Assembly: GCA_000727475.1 (NCBI GenBank)
Contig: KL647288.1
Location: 2,593,417 to 2,657,416 of the forward strand
DNA: 64,000 nucleotides
Direction of reading: 5' to 3'
Origin: Sarcocystis neurona
Lineage: Eukaryota; Apicomplexa; Conoidasida; Eucoccidiorida; Sarcocystidae
Position numbers and translations under genes: made by a program. The first letter of the stretch is position 1; each line of letters starts with the position of its first letter. Shown here piece after piece: positions 12,673 to 24,241 of this stretch. The notes beneath the pieces were generated by a model. That model did not search any database. It was not told where the DNA came from and saw only the letters and a list, made by a program, of their open reading frames with translations.

Positions 12673-12789
12673 TTTTGTGCCTCGAAAACAAGTCGCTCTC
12701 TGTCTCTGTCTCGGTTATGAAGTTCTCTTCTTCTGCCCACGCCGCGCCGATACGTGCGTATCCCTGACTTGCAGTCAACGCGTGTATCA

Positions 12790-13090
12790 ACCTACACCCG
12801 CACATGTACGTATATGTTTGTGTCTCTGTATACATATCTGTCTGTGTGTATGTGGCTGTGTTTGTCGTTCTCTCTCTCTTTCTCTACATATGTATATGCG
12901 TATGTCTTTGTATAGACTACATGTACATATACATATATATATATATATGTATGCATATGTATGTATCTGGTTCTTTCTTTCTCTCTATCTACAAGGATAT
13001 ATATATATATATATATGTCTCCCATGTGTCTCTGTTCATCTGTACATTTATATATATATATATATGTATACGTATAGATATTCGCGTATT
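12790..13090. repeat. TA/TG/TCTC microsatellite
   Basis: Mixed TATG, TCTC and TA runs. Both strands are open only because of the repeat. Confidence 0.85.
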
Positions 13091-13199
13091 TGTCTGGCAG
13101 GCGTGGGTTTTTTTAGGCGGTCACGTGCATGTGTGTGTCTGCGCGCCGGTGGAGTGTGTCTGCTCAGCCGCGCCTTCAGCCCGGTTTTCGCTGCTTCAG

Positions 13200-13321
13200 C
13201 GATGCTGCGGGCCGTGCATGCGTCTCTTTCTGCAAATGTAAAAAAGCGCCGTGCTCTAGACAGCGAGGAGGACACCCGGCAGGGCGCAGCAGCAGGCGGG
13301 CCCGCTGCTTCTGCTTTTTGA
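13200..13321 (+). CDS. Coding-like frame of uncertain strand
   Basis: After a cgctgcttcag acceptor the + frame encodes MLRAVHASLSANVKKRRALD, then SEEDTRQGAAAGG, and stops at 13321. That gives a charged, non-repetitive C-terminus with a KKRR patch. The minus strand over the same bases is also open and has a very good acceptor (cttttttacatttgcag, exon side from about 13234 downward), encoding ACTARSIAEAAKTGLKARL. One of the two is probably an exon, and I cannot decide which. No family is recognised. Confidence 0.22.
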
Positions 13322-13592
13322 CGTGTGTAGTGGCCGACGGACTTTCTCTCGAAGAGACGGGACTTCTCTTCCGAAATGTTGTTAATAACGAAAATCCCTT
13401 TAAAATCCCGGCGTCCGCTCGATGACAGGCTCTTGGACGTACACTGACACGCAGTGTACCTTTGTGGAAGCTCATACCTGTTTCTGTGTGTGCCCACGTA
13501 TGCGTAGCAATATTCGGCCATATAGAATCGACGTAGACGTATAAATTTGTATATATGTCAGGACTGACGTATATACTTACGTGTGTGTACAT

Positions 13593-13979
13593 TTATGTGG
13601 AGAGACGTAGAAACAAACATATGTAGACTTGTGTGTTTCTATCCTTGACGCGTAATACAGACAGTCGAAGCGCGAGCAGCAGGACGCGCTGCGGTGTTTT
13701 GTGCTGAAGTTCCTCGTACCGCTCCTCACAGGCCACGGGGTTCGTACGTGGGTACACAGAGAAGCAGACGCACGCATGCAGAGATGCGACACGCAGACCC
13801 TTGTCCACCAAGGTGCACCTTGAAAAGGTGATTTCTACGATGTCGGCGGCTAGAAAGGCTGCCGACGGAAGCAGGCTGCTTGCGTCACTAATGCTCGGAA
13901 CGGTCGTGCACTTCAAACGCTGTTCACATTTACCTATACCTGTTTTTCTCCGCAAATGTACAAATATGTGTGCGCACAA
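13593..13979 (-). CDS. Unrecognised minus-strand ORF in unique sequence
   Basis: 128 codons in DNA free of triplet repeats, so the open frame is not a repeat artefact. Composition is protein-like (ISDASSLLPSAAFLAADIVE, then ACEERYEELQHKTPQRVLLL), with a hydrophobic helix near the C-terminus. Splice sites and start are not settled, and it may be an exon of a larger minus-strand gene. No homologue is recognised. Confidence 0.25.
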   Translation of the reverse strand: MCAHIFVHLRRKTGIGKCEQRLKCTTVPSISDASSLLPSAAFLAADIVEITFSRCTLVDKGLRVASLHACVCFSVYPRTNPVACEERYEELQHKTPQRVLLLALRLSVLRVKDRNTQVYICLFLRLST

Positions 13980-16900
13980 CCCCTATATATGTATGTACCC
14001 ATGTATGTATACACGAGTGTATGTGTGTGTGTGTGTGTACATATGGGTGAATGCGTGTGATACGCACAGTAGAGAAAGAAAAGGACTTTCTTGGCCGCAG
14101 TCATTGCTACGAATGTGATGTAGTCGTTCTTCTGGTAGCATTCACAAATCCGTTACGCCAGGGCGTGGATTTCACCGCCCTAGGCGTGTTCTTGGCGCTT
14201 TGGGGGGGGACAGAAAATTCTCAAAGTTTGCCCACGTTTCGAAAAAGTCCCGAAAAAGACAAAAGCTCAAATATCCACACCCGCCTGTATACTCCTAGGC
14301 GCGTCCACATTTGCACGTGTAATAACATATACGTGTATCTACGGAGAGACGTCCGGTTACACCTTGACAGGATCAGCCGTTGTTCACGTGGAACGCACGC
14401 ACTTTTTTTAAAGCCTCCGACGTAACCTTGCACCACGTAGACAAACTGGAAGAAGATAGAATACATTGAGATACACACACGTGTATAAACGTGGAGAGCA
14501 AGAACAAGAAAAGAGATCCTCGCCTGCCGAGGCGTCACTCCTTATCGGCATGAACATGTTAGTTACACCCGGCGTAGAGCGCGGAACGCCGGACTGCACG
14601 TCTCACACCGACTGTTCCGACGTGGAAAACAGACGCACACGCCAGCGCCCATGGGCGGCGGGTTTCCCTCTAGATACCTGCACCAAAAATTCAGGCATAT
14701 ATGCGCAGATGCTGGCGGAAGTGAAATGTGTCAAACGGGGACAGATCTAGAAGCTTGCTATCGCCGCCTCCTTGCCGCATGCGCACCTTCGCGTTTTCGC
14801 CGTCCTGCAGCAGACACCTGCGTGCGCGCGCACGCCAGGAGAATCTGCGCGAGACCACCGGATCCTGCTTGCGGCAGACCGAAGCTCTATCTTAGCACAT
14901 CTGCGCAGCTCGACCGGCACTAGTGCCTTGATCGTTCACTCGCTCTTTTTGGCAGAGTCTCTGTTGCCTCTATTGCACCTCCGTATACGAAGACTATTAA
15001 GTTCTCGCATGCGTGTGTGTGTGGATGAAACGCACTTCCTGATTATATGCCAACAGTCAGCTGCGCATCAGCACATGCTGCTGATCCCTTACGAAGCACT
15101 ACAGTGCGCCCACGTACTTTCGTAGGGGCAAAAAAGCGGGAAACGGGAGTGACGCTTGTTTAGCCAGACCACTTGGTCTCCGGAGTTACCCGCCTGCCAC
15201 GTGCTTGCGCCGCATGCCTACGCATCCATAGTCACATCAACGTGCAGGAATATAATTGAGCATCCGCTAGCGTATCCGTGGGTCAGTCTGCAGGTGTACG
15301 TACATAAACAGTTACACATAGAATGCGAGGTTTGTACACCTTCAGCAAAAACTACGCTTCCTTGAAAAAGTGGCGGGTGCAGAAGCACACGGACAAACTA
15401 CGTACGTGGAACTGTGTAGCAAAGATATACATACATGCATATCTGCAAAGACGCGAAGGAAAGCGATACACCTGGCTGGAAGAAGACAGCTTCCCTGTAC
15501 GACACACGTGTAGTAGTTCACCGACGGTATAGTATTGGTGAACTACATATATACATATATATATGTATATGTACTGTTGTTTATGTAAAGGAGCACGCGG
15601 CGGTGAGGGACACGTCTGTGGCAATGTAGCATCCTGTACAGACAAATTCACATTGACACGTAGACGCGGACACACGCGTGTGTCTGTCTGTGTAGGTGAT
15701 TTCCTGACAGCAAGCGGACGCAGCGCGGGATATGGGCACACTGACAATTGAACGGCAGATGGCGCCTCTGAGATGGGGCGTCTCATCTCAGCAGCAAACC
15801 ATCAGTATGTAAACACAACCGCATTCTGGAGAGGGAGAAGCATACCTATACACGTGTGCGAAGTGTAGGTGTGCAAGGGGAAAGACAGAATCGTCAATTA
15901 CTGATGGAGAAGAGTACAACAGCGGGGGGCCTTCCATTGCGTGCGGACTTGAAGGAAGCACCTCAGAAATGGCAGCGGCATACACGAGCTGCAGCAGTAA
16001 GTCACGGAGGAAGCAGCAGCAGCAGAGAAAAAAAAACGTCACAGCCAGAAGAGCAGGAGAAGCAGCAGTGCAGGAAATGCAGCAGCACGCGAAAGGTGCA
16101 TCGGTGATACCGCCAGAAAAGTACATTGTCACTTGCGTTTAGACGAGCGTGAACCATCAGGAGCGTGCTACGCGACAGTGCCGTCAGCGACAATGCCGTA
16201 CACATGTTTTTTGCAGGTCCCCCACCACCCCAGCCAGGTGTAACAAAGCTCTTAGCTGAGAGCACTTTCCTGAGAAGGACGTCAGACAGACACATGCAAG
16301 GAGTCGGTTGCATGTAGCTTCTTTGAAAATGAGTAGGGGCCACATGAGGAGGTTAAAAAATCCAAGACAGTAGCGGCACTCGCGTGTGCGGATGCCGACA
16401 CGTCCGCAGCATCGCGGTCCGCTGCTGCGAAATGTCGCCCTTTGCTGCTGTGGCTTTGCGTATGTCTCTTCCGATGTTGGCGCTAGGCGTGTCTCGTGCC
16501 GCTACTGGCCTTGCGTGTTCTCACGTATGTTGCCCTGCTGCCGCGTCCTGATCACGTGTGCAGACAGCAGCTTCGTGTTGTCTTCTCTACGGCAGCAGCA
16601 CACGCTAAATATCCGGCCGCCGGGCAGAGACAGACGTTACTGCTGCAGGTACGGGTCGCACCACTGAATTTAATCCTGGACTGGACTGTTGATGTGCCAG
16701 AAAAGTGATGTTGCTGCTGTGACTTTTATCCAGGTGCCAGCTGCTGCTCTTCCTTCAATTGTGCCTGGTGGTACTGTGCTGCTGCATTTGTTGCTACTGT
16801 TGTCTGTCCTGCGGTATGCTGTTGCTATATCTGTGCGTGCTGCCGCTCTTTCTGCAGTCGTCGGCAGCATCGACTGCTGTTCTTGCTGATTGTTAGCTGC

Positions 16901-17580
16901 TGCTACGGGTGTGGCTGCAGTTGTTGCTCGTGTGCCGCTGCTGCTGCCTGCCGCTGCCTTTACTGCAGTGGCCGTGTGCCTATAAACTCTGTACTCCACC
17001 CGGCAGCACGCAGGCCGGCACGTATCTATCTATCTACCTGTCTATCTATCTATCTACATATATATATATATACACACATAATGTACTAGTAGGGCTCGAT
17101 AGCTCCATAGCTCTCACGGTTGGCCACACGAATAGTCGACGTGCGCTTTGCTGCTCGAAGAGTGGATGCAGCAACAGATTTAAACGCACATAGCGTGTGA
17201 GATTTCCGGCTTGGAAAGCTGTCGTAGGCACATACTTCGATCGCTCGCTCTTGTTCATGCGTGTCGTCTGCTGCGCGTATCTCCTGCAGCAGCTTAAGCT
17301 GTGGAGTGGAGAAACGTTCCCAGCAGCTAGCTTGCACGCTCGCGCAGAATCACTGACTTGATTTGTTGCTGCTTTCCTGATGCTTCGAAAGCCAGAAGAC
17401 ACGATGGAATTGCTGGGGAGAAAAGCAGCAACGAGGGACTGCAAACAGGTTACCGAAGAGAGAGAAGACGAGCGCTAGAAGATAAAACGAAGGAACGCAA
17501 TAAAAAGGGAGATTCACTGCTAGAAAGCAGCAAAAACACTCCACTGCAGCAAATACAAAATAATCAACATTCGTCGAGCT
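13980..17580. other. Unassigned, mostly unique sequence
   Basis: Short TA/TG blocks occur at 13985-14045, 15540-15575 and 17020-17075, and CTG steps at 16700-16960. ORFs of 60-120 codons occur on both strands, for example 14772-15125 on + (GTSALIVHSLFLAESLLPLL) and 15856-16107 on +. None has two good splice borders or a recognisable domain, so I call no gene. The CTG sense lies on + at 16.7-17.0 kb. Confidence 0.4.
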
Positions 17581-17676
17581 GCTAGTGCTGCAGCAGCAGC
17601 TGCATCGCCGCAGAAAAAACGAAGACAGTCAGCAAAGACGCTGTCCCATCAACAGCAAAGTCCGCCTCCTTGACGC

Positions 17677-18295
17677 ATGCGCTTTTTTCACTCGTCACCA
17701 CCACCAGCAACCCAGCGCAGCAACGAATCAAATCCCCAGAAGCACCAGCACATCCTTTCCCCCTCCTCCTCCTCCTCGTCGTCCTTCTCCTTCTCTTCCT
17801 CTGCCTTCGGTGAATTACTAGACACAGGGAAATGTCCCTCGTTCATTTTCGAAAAGACGATTCTTCGTTTTCTGCACGCTGGTAAAATTTCACTGTTGCA
17901 GTTGCAGAAATATAATCTTATTGCTCGACTAGCAGCGGCAAAAGCCGCACTTTTTGTCTTTGCAGTCGGCGAAGCTTCGAGTGCCCACGCGGCTTCATCA
18001 AACGAACAGTCCACAGCAGGGCAAGAAGACCTGCTACGGGCAGCAGTTGCTACCAGCACTTGCAGGCAGCAGCATCCCCAGTGACGCTTCTCAAAGATTT
18101 CTGCTTTTCTCTCGCAATATGGTGTTTCAGACGAGTTTTTATGGCGAGGTGGCAGAATCAGCAGCAGGAGCAGGGAAAGCACCTTCGGCCACAAGGCCTG
18201 TGCATGCGGAGCGCGCGCTGCTGCTCCTGGCTGCTGCGGCAGGCTCAAGGCACCTACCTGTGGAAAAGACGACAGAAATAATCGATATCTGTTAG
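17677..18295 (+). CDS. Coding-like + strand region, convergent with the minus-strand gene
   Basis: Overlapping open + frames look protein-like. 17677-18084 contains SFIFEKTILRFLHAGKISLL and SAHAASSNEQSTAGQEDLLR. 18063-18281, after the acceptor gcacttgcag, contains SPVTLLKDFCFSLAIWCFRR and ends in basic WKRRQK then stop. A third frame, 17954-18295, ends TTEIIDIC. They cannot all be used, and the exon structure is unresolved. The position, ending about 300 bases before the stop of the minus-strand gene at 18596, would make the two genes convergent. The region 17755-17815 is TCC-rich and favours an intron there. No family is recognised. Confidence 0.3.
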
Positions 18296-18539
18296 CTCGC
18301 CACTCCCACCAGTCTCTCCTTCAAAAGCAAATACTGCCACGCTAGAACACCCGTCCCCTCTCGAAAAATGTGTGGGCAGCATATATCGCAAAATATCGTG
18401 GTCCACATGCGTCCGTGTGATACACGAGTCTACAACCTGCTCTTCTGCAGCTTGTCTAGGTATCTCTCGACGACTCATTTGCAGAGGGAGACAGGAAGAG
18501 AGAACTACGGTAGCATCGGCGGCAGCGGGTGGAGTGGTA

Positions 18540-19720
18540 CGTCGGGTGCAGCGGCAGCGGCAGCAGCAGCGAGAAGAGAGCGACGGGCTTTACATCTAGC
18601 AAGCGACTCTGCTCCGCTTCGCTGGGGGGACTCCAGCAGGAGCCGCTTCGTCTTCGGCAAAAGCAGCAGCAGCGAGCTCTCCGCTGCTGCGCCCAGAGCC
18701 GCCCGCGCTGCAGCACGACGAAGAAGTAGCTGCCGCCGCTGCAGGGATGCCTGTCGCTGCGGCTGCCGCATCACCTGCAGCAGCCAGCGCCGCAGTCTTT
18801 CCACCGACTGCTAGCTTCCCTTCAGACCCGTGCGTCGAAGGAGACGCAGCAGCTGGAGAGCTCTCAGCAGCAGCAGCTTGGAGGGGGAAAGTCGATGTCG
18901 TTGCATCAGTCTCTGCGCCCTTCTTGCTGCTGCTGTTGCGCGCTGCGGTGGAGGTACCGGTCGCCGCATGCGCGGCCGCGGTGTGATTACTGCTTCTGGT
19001 AACTGTCTGTTCACTCTTTGCAGCCGCACTGCTGCTGCTGTCCACGCCTTTTTTAGCGAAAGCGGCGTTCAAGTCAACATGTCTCTTCCCAGAGGTCCGT
19101 TGCTGCTGCTGTTGCTGTGGTCCCTCTCCTTCCTTCGCACCTACCGCGCTGCCAGCAGCACCACCGTCCTCCGCTGCAGACTGCGAAGCCGCTGACTGCT
19201 GTCGTGGGTGCTGCTGCCTTCTGCTGCTCTGTCTCGTGCCTGTGCCTGCCGCCGGGCTGCTGGCGCTGGCATTTTCCGCAGCAGCATCCGCCGACGCAGC
19301 AGTTCTTCCTCGGCGTCCTCCGGCTCCTGCCGGTCCTCCCGCTTCATCTGTTGCTGCTGCAGCGCCCGCAGTCGCCGCCTCTGCGGAGCCCGAACCACCA
19401 GACAAGCCACTACCACCGCCCGCAGCAGCAGGACCGCCGAGGGACTTGCTGCTGGCGGTGCTGCTTCGTGTTGCTGCTGCCCCGCCCGGTCCCCCTGTCG
19501 CCGCTGCTGCAGGATGCTGCGCCCCGCCTCCTTCCACAGAGCCGTTGCTGATGCTGCTCCCGTCGGCCTCGTGGTTGGCAGTGCTGCTGCTGATGCTGAC
19601 GCCGCTGCCTGCTTTGCCTGCAGAAGGATGGGCGACCCCTGGGGTCGCCGCAGCAGCAGCACCTCGCGGCCCTGCTCCCTGCTGCTGTTGCTGCTGCTGC
19701 AGCTGGTGGCCGTGGTTGCC
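18540..19720 (-). repeat. CAG/GCA triplet-rich coding exon
   Basis: Imperfect CAG/GCA/GCG units in the minus-strand sense within the last exon of the 908-aa gene. They encode poly-Gln and poly-Ala with Ser/Gly. The opposite strand and a second minus frame (19141-19983) are also open, as expected from a triplet tract. Confidence 0.8.
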
Positions 19721-22700
19721 TCGCGTGTTAATTCGAACAGCAGGAAGATACTGGGTAAGAGCAGCAGGAACGATGTCCGGAAGAAAATTCCTGGCCTGCA
19801 GTCGCCAGCAGTTGAAGAAGCGTGACTCACAGATGCCGTAGAACTGCCACGCCCCAGCCAGCTTCGATAGCTTCTGGCATTTACACCTGAACAAGAGGAG
19901 AGAAGAAAAAGGAACAGAAAAAGAGGCACCTTCACAAACGACCCAGAAGGGAAAAAGTCATCACGTCGACACGTGGGGGGCAATCAGAGTGTAGCTGGGG
20001 TGGGACAGATGCAGCAGCAGCTAACTAAAAGCGTTTGTATGCGCAGCAGACCGGCAGAAGCAGTCAACGAGAACAAGGAAGAAGACTTGGGAGAAGACGT
20101 CTTCTCCACATAAAAACCTGAGAAAGTGGTCCTCTAGTGCAGACAGAGAAGACCAGGACGAGAAGGAGGAAAAACAGGAGAAGGAAAGGACCGGAACTCA
20201 GAAATCCGATCCGCAACGTGAAGGTAGAAGAAATCACAGAGAATGCGATATGAAGAAGGTCAGAGGCGTAGACGGAGAAGAAAACGAATGTCCAGAAGAG
20301 AAACGCTGCACAAAAAAGTAAAAGGACGTGCTAATTTCTGTGTCTCCATACCGCAAAAAATTCTTCTTCCACACTCTCGTTCGCTCGTTTTCGCTGCAGC
20401 TCTTGTCTCATGAAGGGCACAGAAAAACTGCGGAGAACGAAAACGAAGATCGACAAGACGGGGCTGCGGAGTACGGAGAGGAGAGAAGTCGACAACAGGC
20501 GAAACGAAGGGGGCCAGCAGCACAGGACAGAAAGAGAAAGCGAGAGAAAACACAGGGGTAGCGCACAGGGAAGAAAAAAATAGAGCCTGACGACGCGTGG
20601 AAGTGATCGACAAATCCACTTTCCCCCTCCTCAACGAAGAAAGTAGCAGTATCTTCTCCTCTACTTCTCCAGTTGCTACAGACGAAAACAGACAAAATCC
20701 GGACGTTCACACATTCCTACACACAACAGCAAACCAGGGAGATCTTACTATCACCTGAAAAATCTGCGCCTGTGTGTATATGTGTGGGCAGTCGCTCTCC
20801 GATACAGATACGTTTATACAGAAGTGTGTACATACATATACAGATCTATATATTTATATGTATATATATTTCTTCCTATTTTACGTAGATACACCTAGTG
20901 TACAAGCACATATGTATATATATATATGATGTCTTTTGTATTATTAATTCACATTGCTACTGGTAAGGTAACCTATAAAAACGTCGTTGCTTGTTTTGCG
21001 TACCCTTATATATATATATATGCCTGCACACATATATATAGAAGAAGAGGACGGAAGTTTTTCTGTGTCTGCCGTGTGCGGCGCATGTGTCTATCTTGTT
21101 GACCGAGAACTGGTATTCCCCCTGGAAGGGGGAATATAACAGAAGCCGTGCGAACCCCCTTCGGTGGCTCTTAAGGCCCCCGCCTCCTGTTGCTTTGATG
21201 TGCTGCAGGTATTTTTCTCCGTTTTGCTGCTGTCTTTTTTCTGCCGCTTCGACTGCAAACGTTCCCGCTGGTCCTTTCTTCTGTGCACGTCCCGTCTCTG
21301 CTGCTGCTGCAGCACTGCTTTTGCTTTATCACGAAAGAATGCTGCTCCTGCTGCAGTCAATTCCTTTCTCTGCGGCGGCACCTGCTCCTGCTGCCTCCTC
21401 TCTGACACTTCTCAGCCGCTTACTTCGCAGCGGGATGGTCGCTGTGACTCCCACCGTCGAGCTCCGTCTCCCAATGTTTCGACAGCAGCAGCTGTGTGGT
21501 CAAGAAATTCACTGCTTCCTTAGGAAAGAGGAGCATGCCTTTCTCCGTGCAGCTGACCAGTCTGTAGACCGTTTTGCCGCTGCTGCTGCTGCTGCTCCTG
21601 CTGCTTCCCAACAAGGTGACAGCGGAGCCGCCTGCACCCGCAGCGTTTAGCGCCCCCCCAGCAGCAGCGCCACCGGCACCGCCTGCTGACGACGTGTGGC
21701 CGCTGCTGCCTGCGGCTCCACCGCCTGCACTGCCGCTGCCCCCCCCTCCGGTTCCTCCTGCCTTTCCTTCCCCGCTGCCGCTGCTGAGAACTGCTGCTGC
21801 AGCTGGGTCATCTGGCCAGTCAAACGCTTGCGCAAAGAGCCGCAGACACAGCGCACGCATCAGCAAATCCGAGAACTCGGCGGGGAGAGAACGCCGACAC
21901 CTGAAAGAAACGGGCAGGACGAAAAAGCGGCACCGGTCGGTGAGCACCTCCCACCGACTCAAAGGAGCTGCCAAGGAAAGCCGAAAGGGAAAGCAGCGGC
22001 AGCAGCAGCTTGTACACGGCAGCGAAACCGCCATCGCGTCGCTTTCGAGACGGGCTGGAGCTGTGCAATTGGAGAGTTACGCACACTTCAGCACCAACGG
22101 TCGCAGCACAGAAGAACTACGTGCAGGAGGAGGAGCAGCAGCAGCGCGAGAAAGACAGGAACAGCGACAGCACCGTCCAGACGCAAGAACGAAGAAGTCA
22201 CGCAGAAGTGAACAGCAGAACAGCAGAGAAGGAAGCCGCAGCATTAGACGAGCCGAACGCAACAGTGGGGCAGATGACCAGCAGCACCTTGCAGAAGAAG
22301 TCCCCCAGGAGTGTCTTGAGCTGCGACCGCATCAAAAGAAGAGAATCAGCGTGTAGTACAGGCAACACAGATGTCACCTGCGCACATAAAAACGAAAACT
22401 GGCAGGAAGCACGTGTGTAACGTACACATCCCTTGTACACCTGGGAGTACGTGTAGAGAGAAACAAAAACGGAGAGAGGCATGCGTACCGCCCTGCGGCG
22501 GTGCGTTTGCGGAAAGGCCAGCAGTTTCAACTGCACCCTACCACAGAACGCCTGGCAACATTTGGTCTACCGCAGTAGCAGCAGAAGCAGCGCGCGGCAC
22601 TGCAAGACATCTTGGTTTGCAACACCAGAGGCAAAGACCAAAACACCTAAGGCTTCCTCTCAAATAACATCGGCAGTCTTCTTCTCCACCAAGGGACTGA

Positions 22701-24241
22701 ACGCCGCAGGGCAACGTACGAAGTGTTCAACGCCACTCCGCCAAAAACTCAGAACAAAGACGACCGACGCACGTGGCACTTTATTTCTAGAACACGGCAG
22801 GAACCGCGGGGAGACGGGAATTCACTGCTTCTGCAGCCGAAGTTCCCACGTGATGCTCCTTGAAACCACGGGTCCCTTGTGCAGTAGTCCGCATAGAGGG
22901 CGAGGAGGGCACGTTCGTCCGTACATGCATTAATACAGGTGCTTTACAAATTTGAGCAGGTAAGTCCATACGACGGCAGGTGTACACCAGAGCAAAAGCA
23001 GACACACAGATCCGACCACAGAGAAGCGTAGAGCTGCTTATTAACCCCTGCGTCGTCCCCCCGTGCGGAAGTTCCTCGCTTTGAATATGCGTAGACGCAG
23101 GTAAGTTCGCATGCTCCTGTACCTACGGTGACAAGTCGCGCTACACACAGAGCCACCCGCTCACGCAGTCGAACGAAGCGGTGGGAGGAGATCTGGAAAA
23201 GCGTGCGTTGGCCAAAGGCCCGAGTGTACAGACACCCGGTCCCGGATAGCTGCAGTGTTTCGCTGTACACCGTCATATCTCTTTCTTTTGCTCTCTTTGC
23301 TGACCCTCCGCCGCAGAATCGCGCACGCAGGTCTCTGTCGAACAGCTGTGCGGCAGCCGCATGTACGCAAGCAGAAGCAGAGACTTTCTCTGTGTGTAGT
23401 AGTAGGCGTCTCGCAATGTAGACGGCAGGCAGATCCTGCGGTGGATAAGGCGAAAAATCTTCTCTATAACTACACCAGGAGGGTCTATGCGAAGACTGTG
23501 ACAGATTCTCACAGAGATTCCGTCTCTCCATGCGACACACACCCCGCGAGCCTATCTTGTCTCAAGTATGCGTACGGTTGTGGACACTTGTGTATATCTT
23601 AGAATATATTTACGCAGGCTTGTGTTTCTGTCTCTACAGACCACGCGGGCCTTTCTTGTCTCAAATATCTACACCGCTGTGAACACACGGTTGTCTATGT
23701 TGTCAGGAATGTGTATGCGCGTGAACACTGGTGGTACGCTCGTTTTTGCCAAGTCGCCCGTCGAAGCTTCTTCTTTGTCTCACCACATGCCTCGCACAAG
23801 TCGTTCATGTTCGTCGATAATTTCGACGATGCCTCCTCCTACAGGACAGTACTCGGGCTGCTGCTGCTGTTGTTGGGCGTGACCGCCAGCATTTTTGCTG
23901 CTGCTGCTGCTGCTTCCCGGGACTGGAGGGGAAGTTGCGTCTTCGACAACGACGAGGACGAAGCCCTGAGCGTGCTGGTCAACGAGAATCTGCGTGATTT
24001 GCTCCGCCTGCTGCGCAGCGAGGACCGGGTCCGGCTGCTGTGTGTCGCTGTCTGCAGGGTTGGCCCGTGTACAAGATCTGGATCTGTTCTTCAAAATCTT
24101 TTCATAGACGCCCACTCGCGTCCGCTCCGCGTCTTGCACATTCGCGATCGGCAGCCGAAGCACGAAGGATCGCAGATGCAACTCCCGAAAAATACCCTCC
24201 GTCCGGTAGTTTATCACATCCTGCTGGGCGTGGGTTCCCAT
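18596..24241 (-). CDS. Eight-exon gene, large protein of unknown function with Q/A/S/G-rich C-terminus
   Basis: Exons by phase: 23784-24241 (ATG at 24241), 23305-23435, 23165-23249, 22773-22830, 22288-22377, 21955-22116, 21424-21875, 18596-19886. All junction phases agree and the total is 2727 bases, 908 aa plus stop. Exon 1 reads MGTHAQQDVINYRTEGIFRE and ends at a gtgaga donor. The join to exon 2 gives RLVRGMWICLPSTLRDAYYY. Exon 7 contains CLRLFAQAFDWPD, a G/A/S linker, then FPKEAVNFLTTQLLL, and ends at gtaagc. Exon 8 starts CKCQKLSKLAGAWQFYGICE, becomes Q/A/S/G-rich and ends in PPAKRSRVAC, a likely nuclear-localisation patch. Conserved-looking segments alternate with homopolymeric inserts, as is usual in Eimeria. 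Exon 7 could instead start at 21900, and exons 3, 4 and 6 are less certain than 1, 2, 5, 7 and 8. I recognise no family. Confidence 0.6.
21300..21800 (-). repeat. CAG/GCA triplets in exon 7 and the next intron
   Basis: Triplet units in the CAG sense on the minus strand, interrupted by GGC/GCC codons. In exon 7 they encode the S-rich and A/G-rich linkers between two conserved-looking segments. Confidence 0.65.
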
